This document shows, in pieces, positions 24,018 to 31,475 of a DNA stretch of 37,232 nucleotides (its first letter is position 1; each line of letters starts with the position of its first letter). This stretch comes from Saccharicrinis sp. (GTDB lineage Bacteria; Bacteroidota; Bacteroidia; Bacteroidales; Marinilabiliaceae): NCBI GenBank assembly GCA_024635585.1, contig JAGXIP010000047.1, forward strand, positions 1 to 37,232, in the 5' to 3' direction. The position numbers and the translations under genes are program-made. The notes under the pieces were generated by a model. The model was not told the origin of the DNA, did no database searches, and worked only from the letters and a program-made list of their open reading frames with translations.

Positions 24018-24428
24018 AATTATCATTGATAACCTGAGTGATATCGTTAAGGGATTTTTTAAAGCCGAGGTCGAGCGACCATATTTAACACTTAGTGAAG
24101 TCCAAAAACTAGCTAATGCAGAATGCAGGATCCCCGTAATAAAAAGAGCCTTTCTATTTGCATACTTAACAGGATTACGATACTCTGACTTAGAAAAACT
24201 AAAATGGAAAGTACTAAGGGAGAACGAAGATGAATTAAGAATCATTTTTAACCAGAAGAAAACTGATGGTCTTGAATACTTATATATAAGCCAGAATGCA
24301 GAAGAGTTAATGGGAGCCAAGGGTGATCCTGACATAAAGAAATTAGAACGACAGAAACCTACACGAAGATCGTAGATGCCAAACAAAAAGAAGCAGCTAA
24401 TATTATACCTGAAATCCAAATAATATGA
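24018..24428 (+). pseudogene. Tyrosine recombinase (phage-type integrase) relic with internal deletion and frameshift
   Basis: The first part reads FKAEVERPYLTLSEVQKLAN, then AFLFAYLTGLRYSDLEKLKW, the catalytic-domain start of Bacteroidota tyrosine recombinases with the first catalytic Arg in TGLRYSD. After ISQNAEELMGAKGDPDIK the frame runs out at 24375. In the next frame RTTETYTKIVDAKQKEAANI follows, with the catalytic Tyr at 24360-24362, and ends at 24428. The central H-x-x-R block (normally about 70 residues) is missing and the two ends are fused out of frame. The N-terminal arm-binding and core-binding domains are absent. Inactive remnant of a mobile element. Confidence 0.8.
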
Positions 24429-24541
24429 TACCTATAATGTACATTAAAATCACTTGATAAGTCGATATGAACTATCCAACTAAAAGTCTAATATCTAAAG
24501 GTCTATTATCTAACAATCTATTCTCTAGCAATCCAATAAAA

Positions 24542-25447
24542 CTATCGAAATATTTGAAACCACCGTTTTGAGGTAGATTTATATTTTTGAAGTGCTATTG
24601 CAGTGGTATGGCATCCTTTTTCAACCAGTTCTTTAGCATAAAAGAAATCAAAAACGCCACATGTTTCGCTCGAAATTTCAATTAAGATGTCGGGTTTATG
24701 CATGGCCAAGGCCATTTGAGTGTTGCGATCAACCAATAAGTTTAATGTCCTTATTATAAGGCTTATATATCCCAAATCAAGATTATCTTCCGATGGATTG
24801 TGATGGTTTAAGTGCAATTTAAAACCGCTAAGTATTTGCTGGTATTTTGATTGAGAAGCCTCTATTTCCTCTTCCGTCAACAAGGGCTTATCCGCTGCAA
24901 TGCTGGCGTTCACGTTAACAGCAACCAATATATCATTTGACATTCTTTTTACATATCCAATGGGCAAATTGTTTATTACGCCGCCATCAACCAATAAAAC
25001 ACCATCCTTTTTAACTGGGGTAATTACCGTTGGTATAGCAATGGAAGCTCGCAAAGCATCAAACACACTACCCGAATTAAAAACCACTTGCTTTTTGTTA
25101 ATAATATCCGTTGCAGTGGCCACGAAAGGGATCGGCAGGTCTTCAATATTTTTATCTTTGATAAATTCCTTCATTTTGTTAAAAACTCTATCGCCTTTTA
25201 CCAGTCCCTGCTTGCTAAAACTTAGGTCGATAAGCTGAAAGACTGTTTTCTTATCCAGACTGAGCATCCAGTTTTTAAAATCCTCCATCTTACCCAAGGC
25301 ATATACCGCACCAACCAAAGCACCCATCGATGTTCCTGCGATGGAAGCAATCTGATAACCTTGTTTTTCCAGCTCCTCAATAACACCAATATGAGCAATC
25401 CCTCTTGCTCCTCCACCCGACAATACCAATGATACTTTTTGTTTCAT
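24542..25447 (-). CDS. Patatin-like phospholipase family protein
   Basis: Serine acyl hydrolase of the patatin fold with a Ser-Asp dyad. The 301-residue protein has the oxyanion motif SGGGARGIAHIGV (10-22), the nucleophile motif GTSMG with Ser40, and Asp154 in LLVDGGVINN, so the catalytic set is complete. It has no signal peptide or membrane segment and resembles RssA-type cytoplasmic patatins. The C-terminal part (about 160-300) lacks the POTRA and barrel domains of the large outer-membrane patatins. Solitary on the minus strand; the R4 repeat lies 26 bases upstream of its start and may overlap its control region. Substrate unknown. Confidence 0.92.
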   Translation of the reverse strand: MKQKVSLVLSGGGARGIAHIGVIEELEKQGYQIASIAGTSMGALVGAVYALGKMEDFKNWMLSLDKKTVFQLIDLSFSKQGLVKGDRVFNKMKEFIKDKNIEDLPIPFVATATDIINKKQVVFNSGSVFDALRASIAIPTVITPVKKDGVLLVDGGVINNLPIGYVKRMSNDILVAVNVNASIAADKPLLTEEEIEASQSKYQQILSGFKLHLNHHNPSEDNLDLGYISLIIRTLNLLVDRNTQMALAMHKPDILIEISSETCGVFDFFYAKELVEKGCHTTAIALQKYKSTSKRWFQIFR

Positions 25448-25472
25448 ATACTCTATAATTTATTTTTTTTGC

Positions 25473-25583
25473 CACATAGCCTGCCCCGAACTTGATTCGG
25501 GGGAACTCGCCATTACAATCATTACCTTCCCGCTAAGGCGGGACAGGTTATGTGAGAAACATCTCTTATGGCTCGTTTCATAT
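25473..25583 (+). repeat. Composite hairpin repeat R4, copy 1 (most complete)
   Basis: Outer arms CACATAGCCTGCCCCG (25473-25488) and CGGGACAGGTTATGTG (25539-25554) are inverted repeats matching at 14 of 16 positions. Inside are the hairpins CCCGAA/TTCGGG (25485-25500) and CCCGC/GCGGG (25529-25542) and the conserved GAACTCGCC. A tail of about 29 bases ending GGCTCGTTTCATAT lies outside the right arm and is conserved in all copies. The bounded hairpin with a fixed tail looks like a small non-autonomous mobile element. Confidence 0.7.
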
Positions 25584-25887
25584 TATAAATTTTATGCTTA
25601 CATAATAAAACGATGGCTAAAAAAATCTTTGTGGATTTCGTAGCTGCAAATCTATCCACTGAGAAGAAACTTGCCAGTGTGCGATGTGCTGCACAAACTT
25701 CTTTAACATCAATGTTATACATCCAGGTTTCAGCGTATCGTTGCTATTTAGTAATCAGTTAAATAATCACGAATTTCTCAAAGATTTACACGGTCGTTTG
25801 CAAAGTGCGCTAGCCTTAAATAAGCACATGAATAAGATTGTTCGAGATTACCTTTTACTCCATATCCGGGTGTTTAGGTTCAAGTCC
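25584..25887. other. Gap between repeat R4 and the LemA relic, no gene recognised
   Basis: A 50-codon plus-strand frame from 25614 (MAKKIFVDFVAANLSTEKKL...) has an ATG but no recognisable family and no helper context. The minus-strand continuation of the LemA relic is not found here in any frame. The string GGTTCAAGTCC at 25877-25887 recalls a tRNA T-arm, but no cloverleaf can be drawn. Confidence 0.3.
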
Positions 25888-26178
25888 TCAACAATACTGG
25901 TAAGAAGGATTAAATATCTCAACCCGTTCATCATTCGAAATGTTACCCGATTGCGCTCGCGCTCTAAGCGCAGTGATTTCGGTAAGCAAACTCTTTTCGT
26001 GCATCATGTAACTTTTCACGGTTTCCACCAGATTGGGAATCAAATCATACCTCTTTTTCAGCATCACGTCAATGGATGCAAAAGCATTTTCTACATCATT
26101 TTTCTTTCGTACAAGCGAGTTATAGATACCTATTCCTACAAGAAGGAGAAGAGCGAAAACAACCAATAAAATAATCAT
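25888..26178 (-). pseudogene. Truncated LemA-family gene
   Basis: The N-terminal half of a LemA protein: membrane anchor MIILLVVFALLLLVGIGIYN, then RKKNDVENAFASIDVMLKKR and YDLIPNLVETVKSYMMHEKS, the best conserved part of the family. After RAQSGNISNDERVE the sequence becomes unrelated (IFNPSYQYC) and stops at 96 residues, against the usual 180-195. The conserved second half (YPDLKA...FNE...YN) is absent. An intact but different LemA (lipoprotein type) lies at 30882-31460. No recognisable promoter or partner gene; treated as a relic. Confidence 0.75.
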
Positions 26179-26442
26179 ATTTATTTGTTTTTAGTTTTCA
26201 ACCAAAGTTGCAAATCTTATTCGATTAACCCTAATAAACATTCAAATAGAATCTGTCATTTTGCATTTCTATGCTTATGTGGCAAAAAGAAGAGGGTGAA
26301 ATCCGATCAGGAATAGATAATATTTACTCAAAATGCGTTATTTAAAACACTTACAATCAGACACATAATGTTTTGTGGTGTTTTATGGCATGTCATTTGC
26401 TTCAAATAGGTTAGAAGGTAAATTCACTTAATACCTAAAGCC

Positions 26443-28008
26443 ATGAAAAATTTAATTTCTATTTCAATCCTCACACTCCTACTTGCAACGGGGAGTTCAA
26501 TCCTGGCACAGAACCAACCTAAAGAATACCTTGGACTTCCAGGTGACAACCTAAATCTATACGCTGTAATGAACCTTTTCCAGGAATCCGAAACGCTAGA
26601 GGGATTTGAAAGGGATTTGAACGACCCGGATTCAAAAATAAATAATCTGGACCTGAATGCGGACAATTATGTCGACTACATTATGGTTTCCGATTACCAG
26701 GAAGGGAACGTTCATAATATTGCACTGAGGGTAGCCATCGACAACAAAGACTACCAAGATGTAGCTGTTTTTATCGTTGAGCAATTAAGGGACGAATCAG
26801 TGCAAATACAACTGATTGGCGATGAAGCATTGTATGGGAAGAATTACATTATCGAACCGAATTATGCAGAAACCCGCAATCCTGGCTACATGGGACCAAA
26901 AGTTCAAACCAATCAAGTGAAGGTAGTAAGAACCAACTATTTTGAAGTGGCTGCCTGGCCGATGATGCGTTTCATTTACAGGCCTGATTATACCGTTTAT
27001 CATTCTTCCTGGAACTGGGGCAACTACCCCTCACATTGGGTTTCATGGAGACCTTACTATTGGGATTATTACAATGGTTATCATTCAAACTGGTATCCTC
27101 ATTACCATAGCTGGTATCGCCATTGCAATAATTATCGCTGGCAAGGCTATCACAACCGCTACTACAGTCATGTGAGAGTTTCCTCACCCACCGTGGTTAT
27201 CAATATTAACAAAGGGCATTACCGGTCAACCTACTCACGTCCCGACCAGAGAAAGGCAGGGAAAGCTCTTTATACCAAGGAAAGATCTGGAAGGAATAGC
27301 AAGAACAGGAACAGTACAGTTTACAGAAGCCTGGAGCGTCAACCTTCTTCAGCCCGCACGATAAGTGAAAGGGGTTCATCCGTTCGTAGTGCAAGAGAAG
27401 ACCGATCGGCAAGAACTGCGATAAGCAATAATAACAACCGCACCACCAGAACTGTAGGACAAACAACTGCCAAGGAACGAAGAACCTCTCCTGCTGTGAA
27501 CAGCAATCGTTTCACCAGACCAACGTCAGAGCGGAAGACATCCACTACGACCCAGAGAGGGGAATCGGTTATACCAACGAGGACAAGCAGGACCACCTCA
27601 ACCTATAATTCCCCATCAAATCGAAGCACCTCAGCGAGCCAGGGAAGAAAGAGTGTATCTGTGCAATCCACCACTCGCACCAGGAATAGCCAGACACCTA
27701 CCTCTGTGCAGAGATCGTCAAACACGAGGAGTAGTGCATCACCATCAACATTGCAAAAATCTAATAATTCAAAATCCCCGGTAGTATCGGTTGAGCGTTC
27801 TTCCCAGAGGAGGACATCATCAATACAAAAATCGTCATCTGCTCCTGCACGCAAAGAGGCAGTTAGATCTTCACAATCCGTTTCAAGGTCATCGGCAAGT
27901 CGCAGCTCATCGCCCAAAAGCAGAACATCAACAGTGAGCAATTCAAGAAGCTCATCACCAAAGGCCACTGTTCAGAAATCAGCTTCTTCAAGATCGTCAA
28001 AACGATAA
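26443..28008 (+). CDS. Exported protein with conserved N-terminal domain, aromatic linker and long Arg/Ser/Thr-rich tail
   Basis: The 521 residues begin with a signal peptide ending SSILAQ (about 1-23). Residues 30-170 form a globular domain with a calcium-loop-like segment NNLDLNADNYVDYIMV (67-82) and IGDEALYGKNYIIEPNY; I recall similar domains in many Bacteroidota secreted proteins of unknown function. Residues 179-265 are Tyr/Trp/His-rich (for example YPSHWVSWRPYYWDYYNGYH). Residues about 280-521 are low-complexity, dominated by Ser, Arg and Thr with RSS/SRS/RTS repeats and almost no hydrophobics, hence very basic. Because it is exported, a surface or periplasmic binding role for anionic polymers is plausible (inference). 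Monocistronic; a terminator lies 180 bases downstream. Confidence 0.85.
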   Translation: MKNLISISILTLLLATGSSILAQNQPKEYLGLPGDNLNLYAVMNLFQESETLEGFERDLNDPDSKINNLDLNADNYVDYIMVSDYQEGNVHNIALRVAIDNKDYQDVAVFIVEQLRDESVQIQLIGDEALYGKNYIIEPNYAETRNPGYMGPKVQTNQVKVVRTNYFEVAAWPMMRFIYRPDYTVYHSSWNWGNYPSHWVSWRPYYWDYYNGYHSNWYPHYHSWYRHCNNYRWQGYHNRYYSHVRVSSPTVVININKGHYRSTYSRPDQRKAGKALYTKERSGRNSKNRNSTVYRSLERQPSSARTISERGSSVRSAREDRSARTAISNNNNRTTRTVGQTTAKERRTSPAVNSNRFTRPTSERKTSTTTQRGESVIPTRTSRTTSTYNSPSNRSTSASQGRKSVSVQSTTRTRNSQTPTSVQRSSNTRSSASPSTLQKSNNSKSPVVSVERSSQRRTSSIQKSSSAPARKEAVRSSQSVSRSSASRSSSPKSRTSTVSNSRSSSPKATVQKSASSRSSKR

Positions 28009-28187
28009 CCACCAAGGTAAGTTCATCGACCAATAACAAAAAAAAAGCAAGGTTGTGAGCCGGAAAGAAGATTAAAGTCAGAAAAGCGGTAAGTCCGGGA
28101 ATACAAAGAACAGCCGTTCCCGAAAAGAATAAATATAAGTGATAGCTCCAACCCAGGCTCATCCCGGGGAAGATTTAAAGCATTCAA

Positions 28188-28248
28188 CCAGTTGACTTGT
28201 AAAGAGATAAGATGTTATTTACCTCTGTGCAAGTAAACTGGTTTTTTT
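28188..28248 (+). terminator. Rho-independent terminator after the RS-rich gene
   Basis: CCAGTTGACTTG (28188-28199) pairs with CAAGTAAACTGG (28230-28241) with one mismatch, and seven T follow at 28242-28248. An inner GTAAA/TTTAC stem lies in the loop. Confidence 0.75.
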
Positions 28249-28443
28249 AATATTACAGGTAAAGGGTGAAACAATGATGGACTCAACAATATGAAACCGA
28301 ATATACGATCTTTCAAACTCAATCCGCTTAACTTGTACTAATTCAATTCGCCACGAACTACTCTATTAATTTTTGTTAAAATCTTTATGCAACTTTTGAT
28401 TTAAAAGTTCTACATTAGCACCGCAAATACTTAAATATGAGCG

Positions 28444-28674
28444 ATGAAAAATAAAAAAGATGGGGTTGGATTAGGATTATCTATTAGTAACGAACTGGCC
28501 CAAAAAATAAATGGTGTTATCGGTTTAGAGTCTGACGGAAAAACAGGGAGCACCTTTTGCGTAACTATTTATGCCCATATAAGTAAGCATCCAGATTCAG
28601 GTAAGAACAACCGCACGCAACTACAAAAGACGAACACATACGTTAGATTAGAAGAATGTATGAATACTAATTAA
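28444..28674 (+). pseudogene. C-terminal relic of a sensor histidine kinase
   Basis: The frame opens with KKDGVGLGLSISNELAQKIN and GVIGLESDGKTGSTFCVTIY. This is the G-box and last strand of a HATPase_c domain, where GVGLGLSI holds the ATP lid glycines. Everything upstream (H-box, N-box, sensor domain) is missing, and after FCVTIY the sequence is unrelated and low in hydrophobics. The 76-codon frame has an ATG at 28444, but a product of this size could not bind ATP as a kinase. Relic of a two-component system gene. Confidence 0.75.
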
Positions 28675-28791
28675 TAACTGCCATAAGTTTGGTATTTTAT
28701 TAGGAGCACCATTTAAACATAAAAATTTGCCCTTCAATCTAAACTTTTTCAGGGTCTTTTTGTTTTCCATACATATTTTAAACTATACAAA

Positions 28792-29304
28792 ATGAATAAA
28801 ACAGATTTAAAAGTAACCTTTGCCGGAGGCCCAGTGACCATCGTTGGAAACCAAATAAAAGAGGGCGATAAAGCTCCCGATTTTACAGCTTTAAATAACA
28901 AACTTGAGCCTGTTAAGCTATCTGACTTTGACGGCAAAGTGAAGATTCTTGTTATATATCCTTCCATTGACACTGGCGTATGTGCCAAGCAAAACCGCCA
29001 CTTTAATCAAGAGGCCAACAAACTGAAAGATACGGTTGTACTTTCCATATCCTGCGACTTACCCTTTGCACAAAAACGCTTTTGTGCTGCAGAAGGCTTG
29101 GATAATATCATCACCCTTTCGGATCATAAAAACCTTGATTTTGGAGGCAAATACGGATTTGTGATTGAAGAGTTAAGGTTGCTCACCCGTGGCACCGTAA
29201 TTATTGATAAAAAAGGAACGGTAAAATATGTGGAGTATGTACCCGAAATAACCGACGAACCTGATTACGAAAAGGCACTATCAATAGCTAAAGGATTGGT
29301 ATAA
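28792..29304 (+). CDS. tpx: Thiol peroxidase (Tpx, atypical 2-Cys peroxiredoxin)
   Basis: Reduces hydroperoxides using thioredoxin. The 170 residues are standard for the family. The peroxidatic Cys64 sits in YPSIDTGVCAKQNRHFN and the resolving Cys98 in LPFAQKRFCAAEGLDN, the Tpx-specific pair; a third Cys (88) precedes it in SISCDLPF. The Arg of LLTRGTVIIDKKG is also present. No signal peptide, so cytoplasmic. Monocistronic with its own terminator 28 bases after the stop. Confidence 0.96.
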   Translation: MNKTDLKVTFAGGPVTIVGNQIKEGDKAPDFTALNNKLEPVKLSDFDGKVKILVIYPSIDTGVCAKQNRHFNQEANKLKDTVVLSISCDLPFAQKRFCAAEGLDNIITLSDHKNLDFGGKYGFVIEELRLLTRGTVIIDKKGTVKYVEYVPEITDEPDYEKALSIAKGLV

Positions 29305-29332
29305 ATATAACAACTTATTAAACTAAGAAAAA

Positions 29333-29366
29333 CCAGTGGGTATTATTTTCACCTACTGGTTTTTTA
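29333..29366 (+). terminator. Rho-independent terminator of tpx
   Basis: CCAGTGGGT (29333-29341) pairs with ACCTACTGG (29351-29359) with one mismatch, followed by seven T (29360-29366) and preceded by an A-run, so it may work in both directions. Confidence 0.8.
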
Positions 29367-29587
29367 TTAATCACTATTTACAGGGATTTAAAATCAATAG
29401 CAAAATGTTCGCTACAAGTGCTTTGTATACTTTGTTGGATGTGGTCGATATTTGTAGCTTATTGAGTTTATAATATTTATGGCTATCTTTATTTTTTATC
29501 GTAAAAAATGCCTAAGCTCTCGCTAAGGAAAGTAAAAACAATCGTAAAAAGCGATAAGGTGTTTTATTTAGAGCGAAGAAAATTTAA

Positions 29588-30064
29588 ATGAGATATTTAA
29601 TATCCCACCATATGGAACGGTACATTCAACAACTCATCAATGATATCCATAAGGCTACTTATCATATAAGACCGCCGCACGAGCTCTGGATTAATTCCGA
29701 AGCTGATCCTCAGGATGAGTTGGAGCTCGAAGATATGTCGCACGTGGAGAAATACTTGTACGGCGAAGAAGAACCTATATCTTCCATAACGGGCATTGAT
29801 TACGAAGCCCTCCCTCCTAGCGAAAAACTGACCAAGGAACAAAAAGAACTTTTGGCCTCTGAATTAGAAAGATTGTTAGATTTTTTTCATTTCGAGCTTG
29901 AATTCCCCATAGATTATCCTACTCACCTGCGATACTCGTTCATTAAAGATTTTTGGGAAGAAAGCCATGTACCCATGTCCTTTGGTACCAACCACATTGA
30001 ACTGTGCGATTATGAACGTGAGGGCTGTCCTTTTGAGGATACTGCAACACTTGCGACGAGATAG
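29588..30064 (+). CDS. 5' part of a frameshift-split Cys-rich acidic protein (unknown function)
   Basis: I do not recognise a named family. The frame gives 158 residues, acidic, with LTKEQKELLASELERLLDFF (81-100) and HVPMSFGTNHIELCDYEREG leading to CPFE (147-150). After that the frame reads DTATLATR and stops. In the frame of the next ORF the codons directly after this point read GYCNTCDEIEAQMKYDEETA, so CPFE + GYCNTCDE makes a natural join at 30035-30039 if one G is restored. The start may be at 29612 (MERYIQQLI) instead of 29588. The restored protein would be about 290 residues, with a Cys cluster C-x6-C-x5-C-x2-C at the join. No signal peptide. Confidence 0.65.
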   Translation: MRYLISHHMERYIQQLINDIHKATYHIRPPHELWINSEADPQDELELEDMSHVEKYLYGEEEPISSITGIDYEALPPSEKLTKEQKELLASELERLLDFFHFELEFPIDYPTHLRYSFIKDFWEESHVPMSFGTNHIELCDYEREGCPFEDTATLATR

Positions 30065-30072
30065 AAGCCCAA

Positions 30073-30459
30073 ATGAAGTACGATGAGGAAACTGCCGGAA
30101 ACTCCCACACCAACATTGATTTTGACATCGACGATCTTTTACCTACACCTGAAGAAATAGAGCGATGGGCCAGAAATAGGGAGGAAATCGATCCGGAAGA
30201 TATTGATCCAAAAAGGAATGATTTGGCCCCTCTATTTGATGATGAGGAAGATGGTGGCGATTACTTCCTTATAATCAGCGGCTTTTATAACGACGACGGC
30301 ACAAAAATAGATCCCGATTCGGTGCCCATCCCCGGATTATGCGTCATCTGCAAAAAATATCAATTAGACGAATGGGACGAGAACATTCTATGCACCCTGA
30401 ACCGCAACAACCAACGCGATAGCGATGATTTTAAATGTGGTGCATTTGTGAAACTATGA
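30073..30459 (+). CDS. 3' part of the frameshift-split Cys-rich acidic protein
   Basis: The frame is open from 30037, directly after a TGA in the same frame, so the coding part really begins upstream of the ATG at 30073 and most likely belongs to the preceding ORF. Features are DIDDLLPTPEEIERWARNRE (acidic helix), a GDYFLIISGFYNDDGTKIDP segment, and a second Cys cluster (LCVICKKY ... ILCTLNRN ... DFKCGAF) suited to metal binding. If translated alone from 30073 it is 128 residues. No slippery heptamer lies at the joint, so a plain one-base loss, or a sequencing error, is favoured over programmed frameshifting. Confidence 0.65.
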   Translation: MKYDEETAGNSHTNIDFDIDDLLPTPEEIERWARNREEIDPEDIDPKRNDLAPLFDDEEDGGDYFLIISGFYNDDGTKIDPDSVPIPGLCVICKKYQLDEWDENILCTLNRNNQRDSDDFKCGAFVKL

Positions 30460-30881
30460 GCGATTTTGATCCGTTTGCTTTTTTTTGCCAAGGTTATTAA
30501 ATGGTAAAGCTCGCAATTACCGCGTCTGATGTTTCGTTCGTTAAGCTTACGACACAGTTTTACCATGTTCGCATAAAGCTTTAGCGGTTGTGAAGCGGCA
30601 GCGTATCGTCGGAGAAAGCTACTCTACTGTGGAGCGTGGCTATTTCTATTCTGCAAAACCCAAATATAACTTTATATCAAAGGCTGTTCCTTCTTATTTG
30701 AAGATTTGTAAGGTTTTTATCTAATGTTCCCTAATTCATGAGCTATTGCACGAAAACAACAAATTAGCTAGAACATCCAAAAACATCTCTTGCATGTCCA
30801 TAAAATTTAATAACTCATAAAACATGAGCTCTCCACTAAAATTTGTACTTTTACCCCTATTAATTTAACAACGATTTTACC
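30460..30881. other. Long intergenic stretch upstream of lemA
   Basis: No gene is recognised. ATGGTAAA (30501-30508) and TTTACCAT (30559-30566) form an inverted repeat around 50 bases. A frame without an ATG, open to a stop near 30723, reads ALAVVKRQRIVGESYSTVER then GYFYSAKPKYNFISKAV, protein-like but unidentified. The last 80 bases are A/T-rich and should hold the lemA operon promoter, but I cannot place it with confidence. Confidence 0.3.
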
Positions 30882-31460
30882 ATGAAGACAATAAAATTTA
30901 TTTTAATCGCTCTTGTAGCTATTCCTTTTTTTAGCAGTTGCGGCTACAATACAATGGTTGAGAAACGTGAAGCTGTAGATGCGCAATGGGCACAGGTCGA
31001 AAACGTTTATCAGCGTCGTGCCGATCTAATTCCTAACCTGGTTAATACGGTAAAGGGCTACGCCGCTCACGAAAAAGAGACTTTAGAAGGCGTTATTGAA
31101 GCACGCAGCAAAGCTACCTCGGTAAATGTAAATGCCGAAAACATGACAGAAGCATCCATGAAGCAATTTCAACAAGCGCAAGAAGGTCTTTCATCTGCCT
31201 TATCACGCCTGATGGTTGTGGTGGAGCGTTATCCGGATTTAAAGGCCAATCAAAATTTCCTGGAACTTCAATCACAACTGGAGGGAACAGAAAACCGTAT
31301 TACGGTTGAGCGAATGAAGTTTAATGAAACCACACGGGGTTACAACACTTATATTGCTAAGTTTCCAAGAAACTTTATTGCCGGTTGGTTCTCATTTACT
31401 AAAAAGCCATACTTTGAAGCGGCTGCAGGAGCATCGGAAGCACCCAAAGTTGAATTTTAA
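30882..31460 (+). CDS. LemA family lipoprotein
   Basis: Membrane-associated helical protein of unknown biochemical role. The 192 residues start with a lipoprotein signal (ALVAIPFFSSC, Cys20). The conserved LemA core follows: AVDAQWAQVENVYQRRADLI, PNLVNTVKGYAAHEKETLEG, a central coiled segment, YPDLKANQNFLELQSQLEGT and ENRITVERMKFNETTRGYNT. It leads a three-gene cluster with two TPM-domain proteins (15 and 66 bases apart), an arrangement common in Bacteroidota, so the three probably act together at the cell envelope (established context, unknown mechanism). Intact, unlike the LemA relic at 25888-26178. Confidence 0.95.
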   Translation: MKTIKFILIALVAIPFFSSCGYNTMVEKREAVDAQWAQVENVYQRRADLIPNLVNTVKGYAAHEKETLEGVIEARSKATSVNVNAENMTEASMKQFQQAQEGLSSALSRLMVVVERYPDLKANQNFLELQSQLEGTENRITVERMKFNETTRGYNTYIAKFPRNFIAGWFSFTKKPYFEAAAGASEAPKVEF

Positions 31461-31475
31461 AAAAAATAATAATTT

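Noticed and set aside
25614-25766. A 50-codon plus-strand ORF starting MAKKIFVDFVAANLSTEKKL
   Set aside because: No recognisable motif or partner, and the surrounding DNA is repeat and relic material; recorded only as part of the gap.
25877-25900. GGTTCAAGTCC resembling a tRNA T-arm
   Set aside because: Flanking bases do not form a T-stem without mismatch, no acceptor or anticodon arm can be drawn upstream, and no CCA or matching acceptor strand follows.
27603-27968. A 121-codon minus-strand frame, Leu/Asp/Glu-rich, opposite the RS-rich gene
   Set aside because: Its composition is what the complement of Ser/Arg/Thr-rich codons gives; there is no family resemblance, and the plus frame has a signal peptide and a domain.
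30030-30040. Programmed -1 frameshifting as the explanation for the split Cys-rich gene
   Set aside because: Slipping at TTT GAG would put a TGA in the new A-site. The shift must fall after GAG, where no X-XXY-YYZ heptamer exists and no strong hairpin follows.
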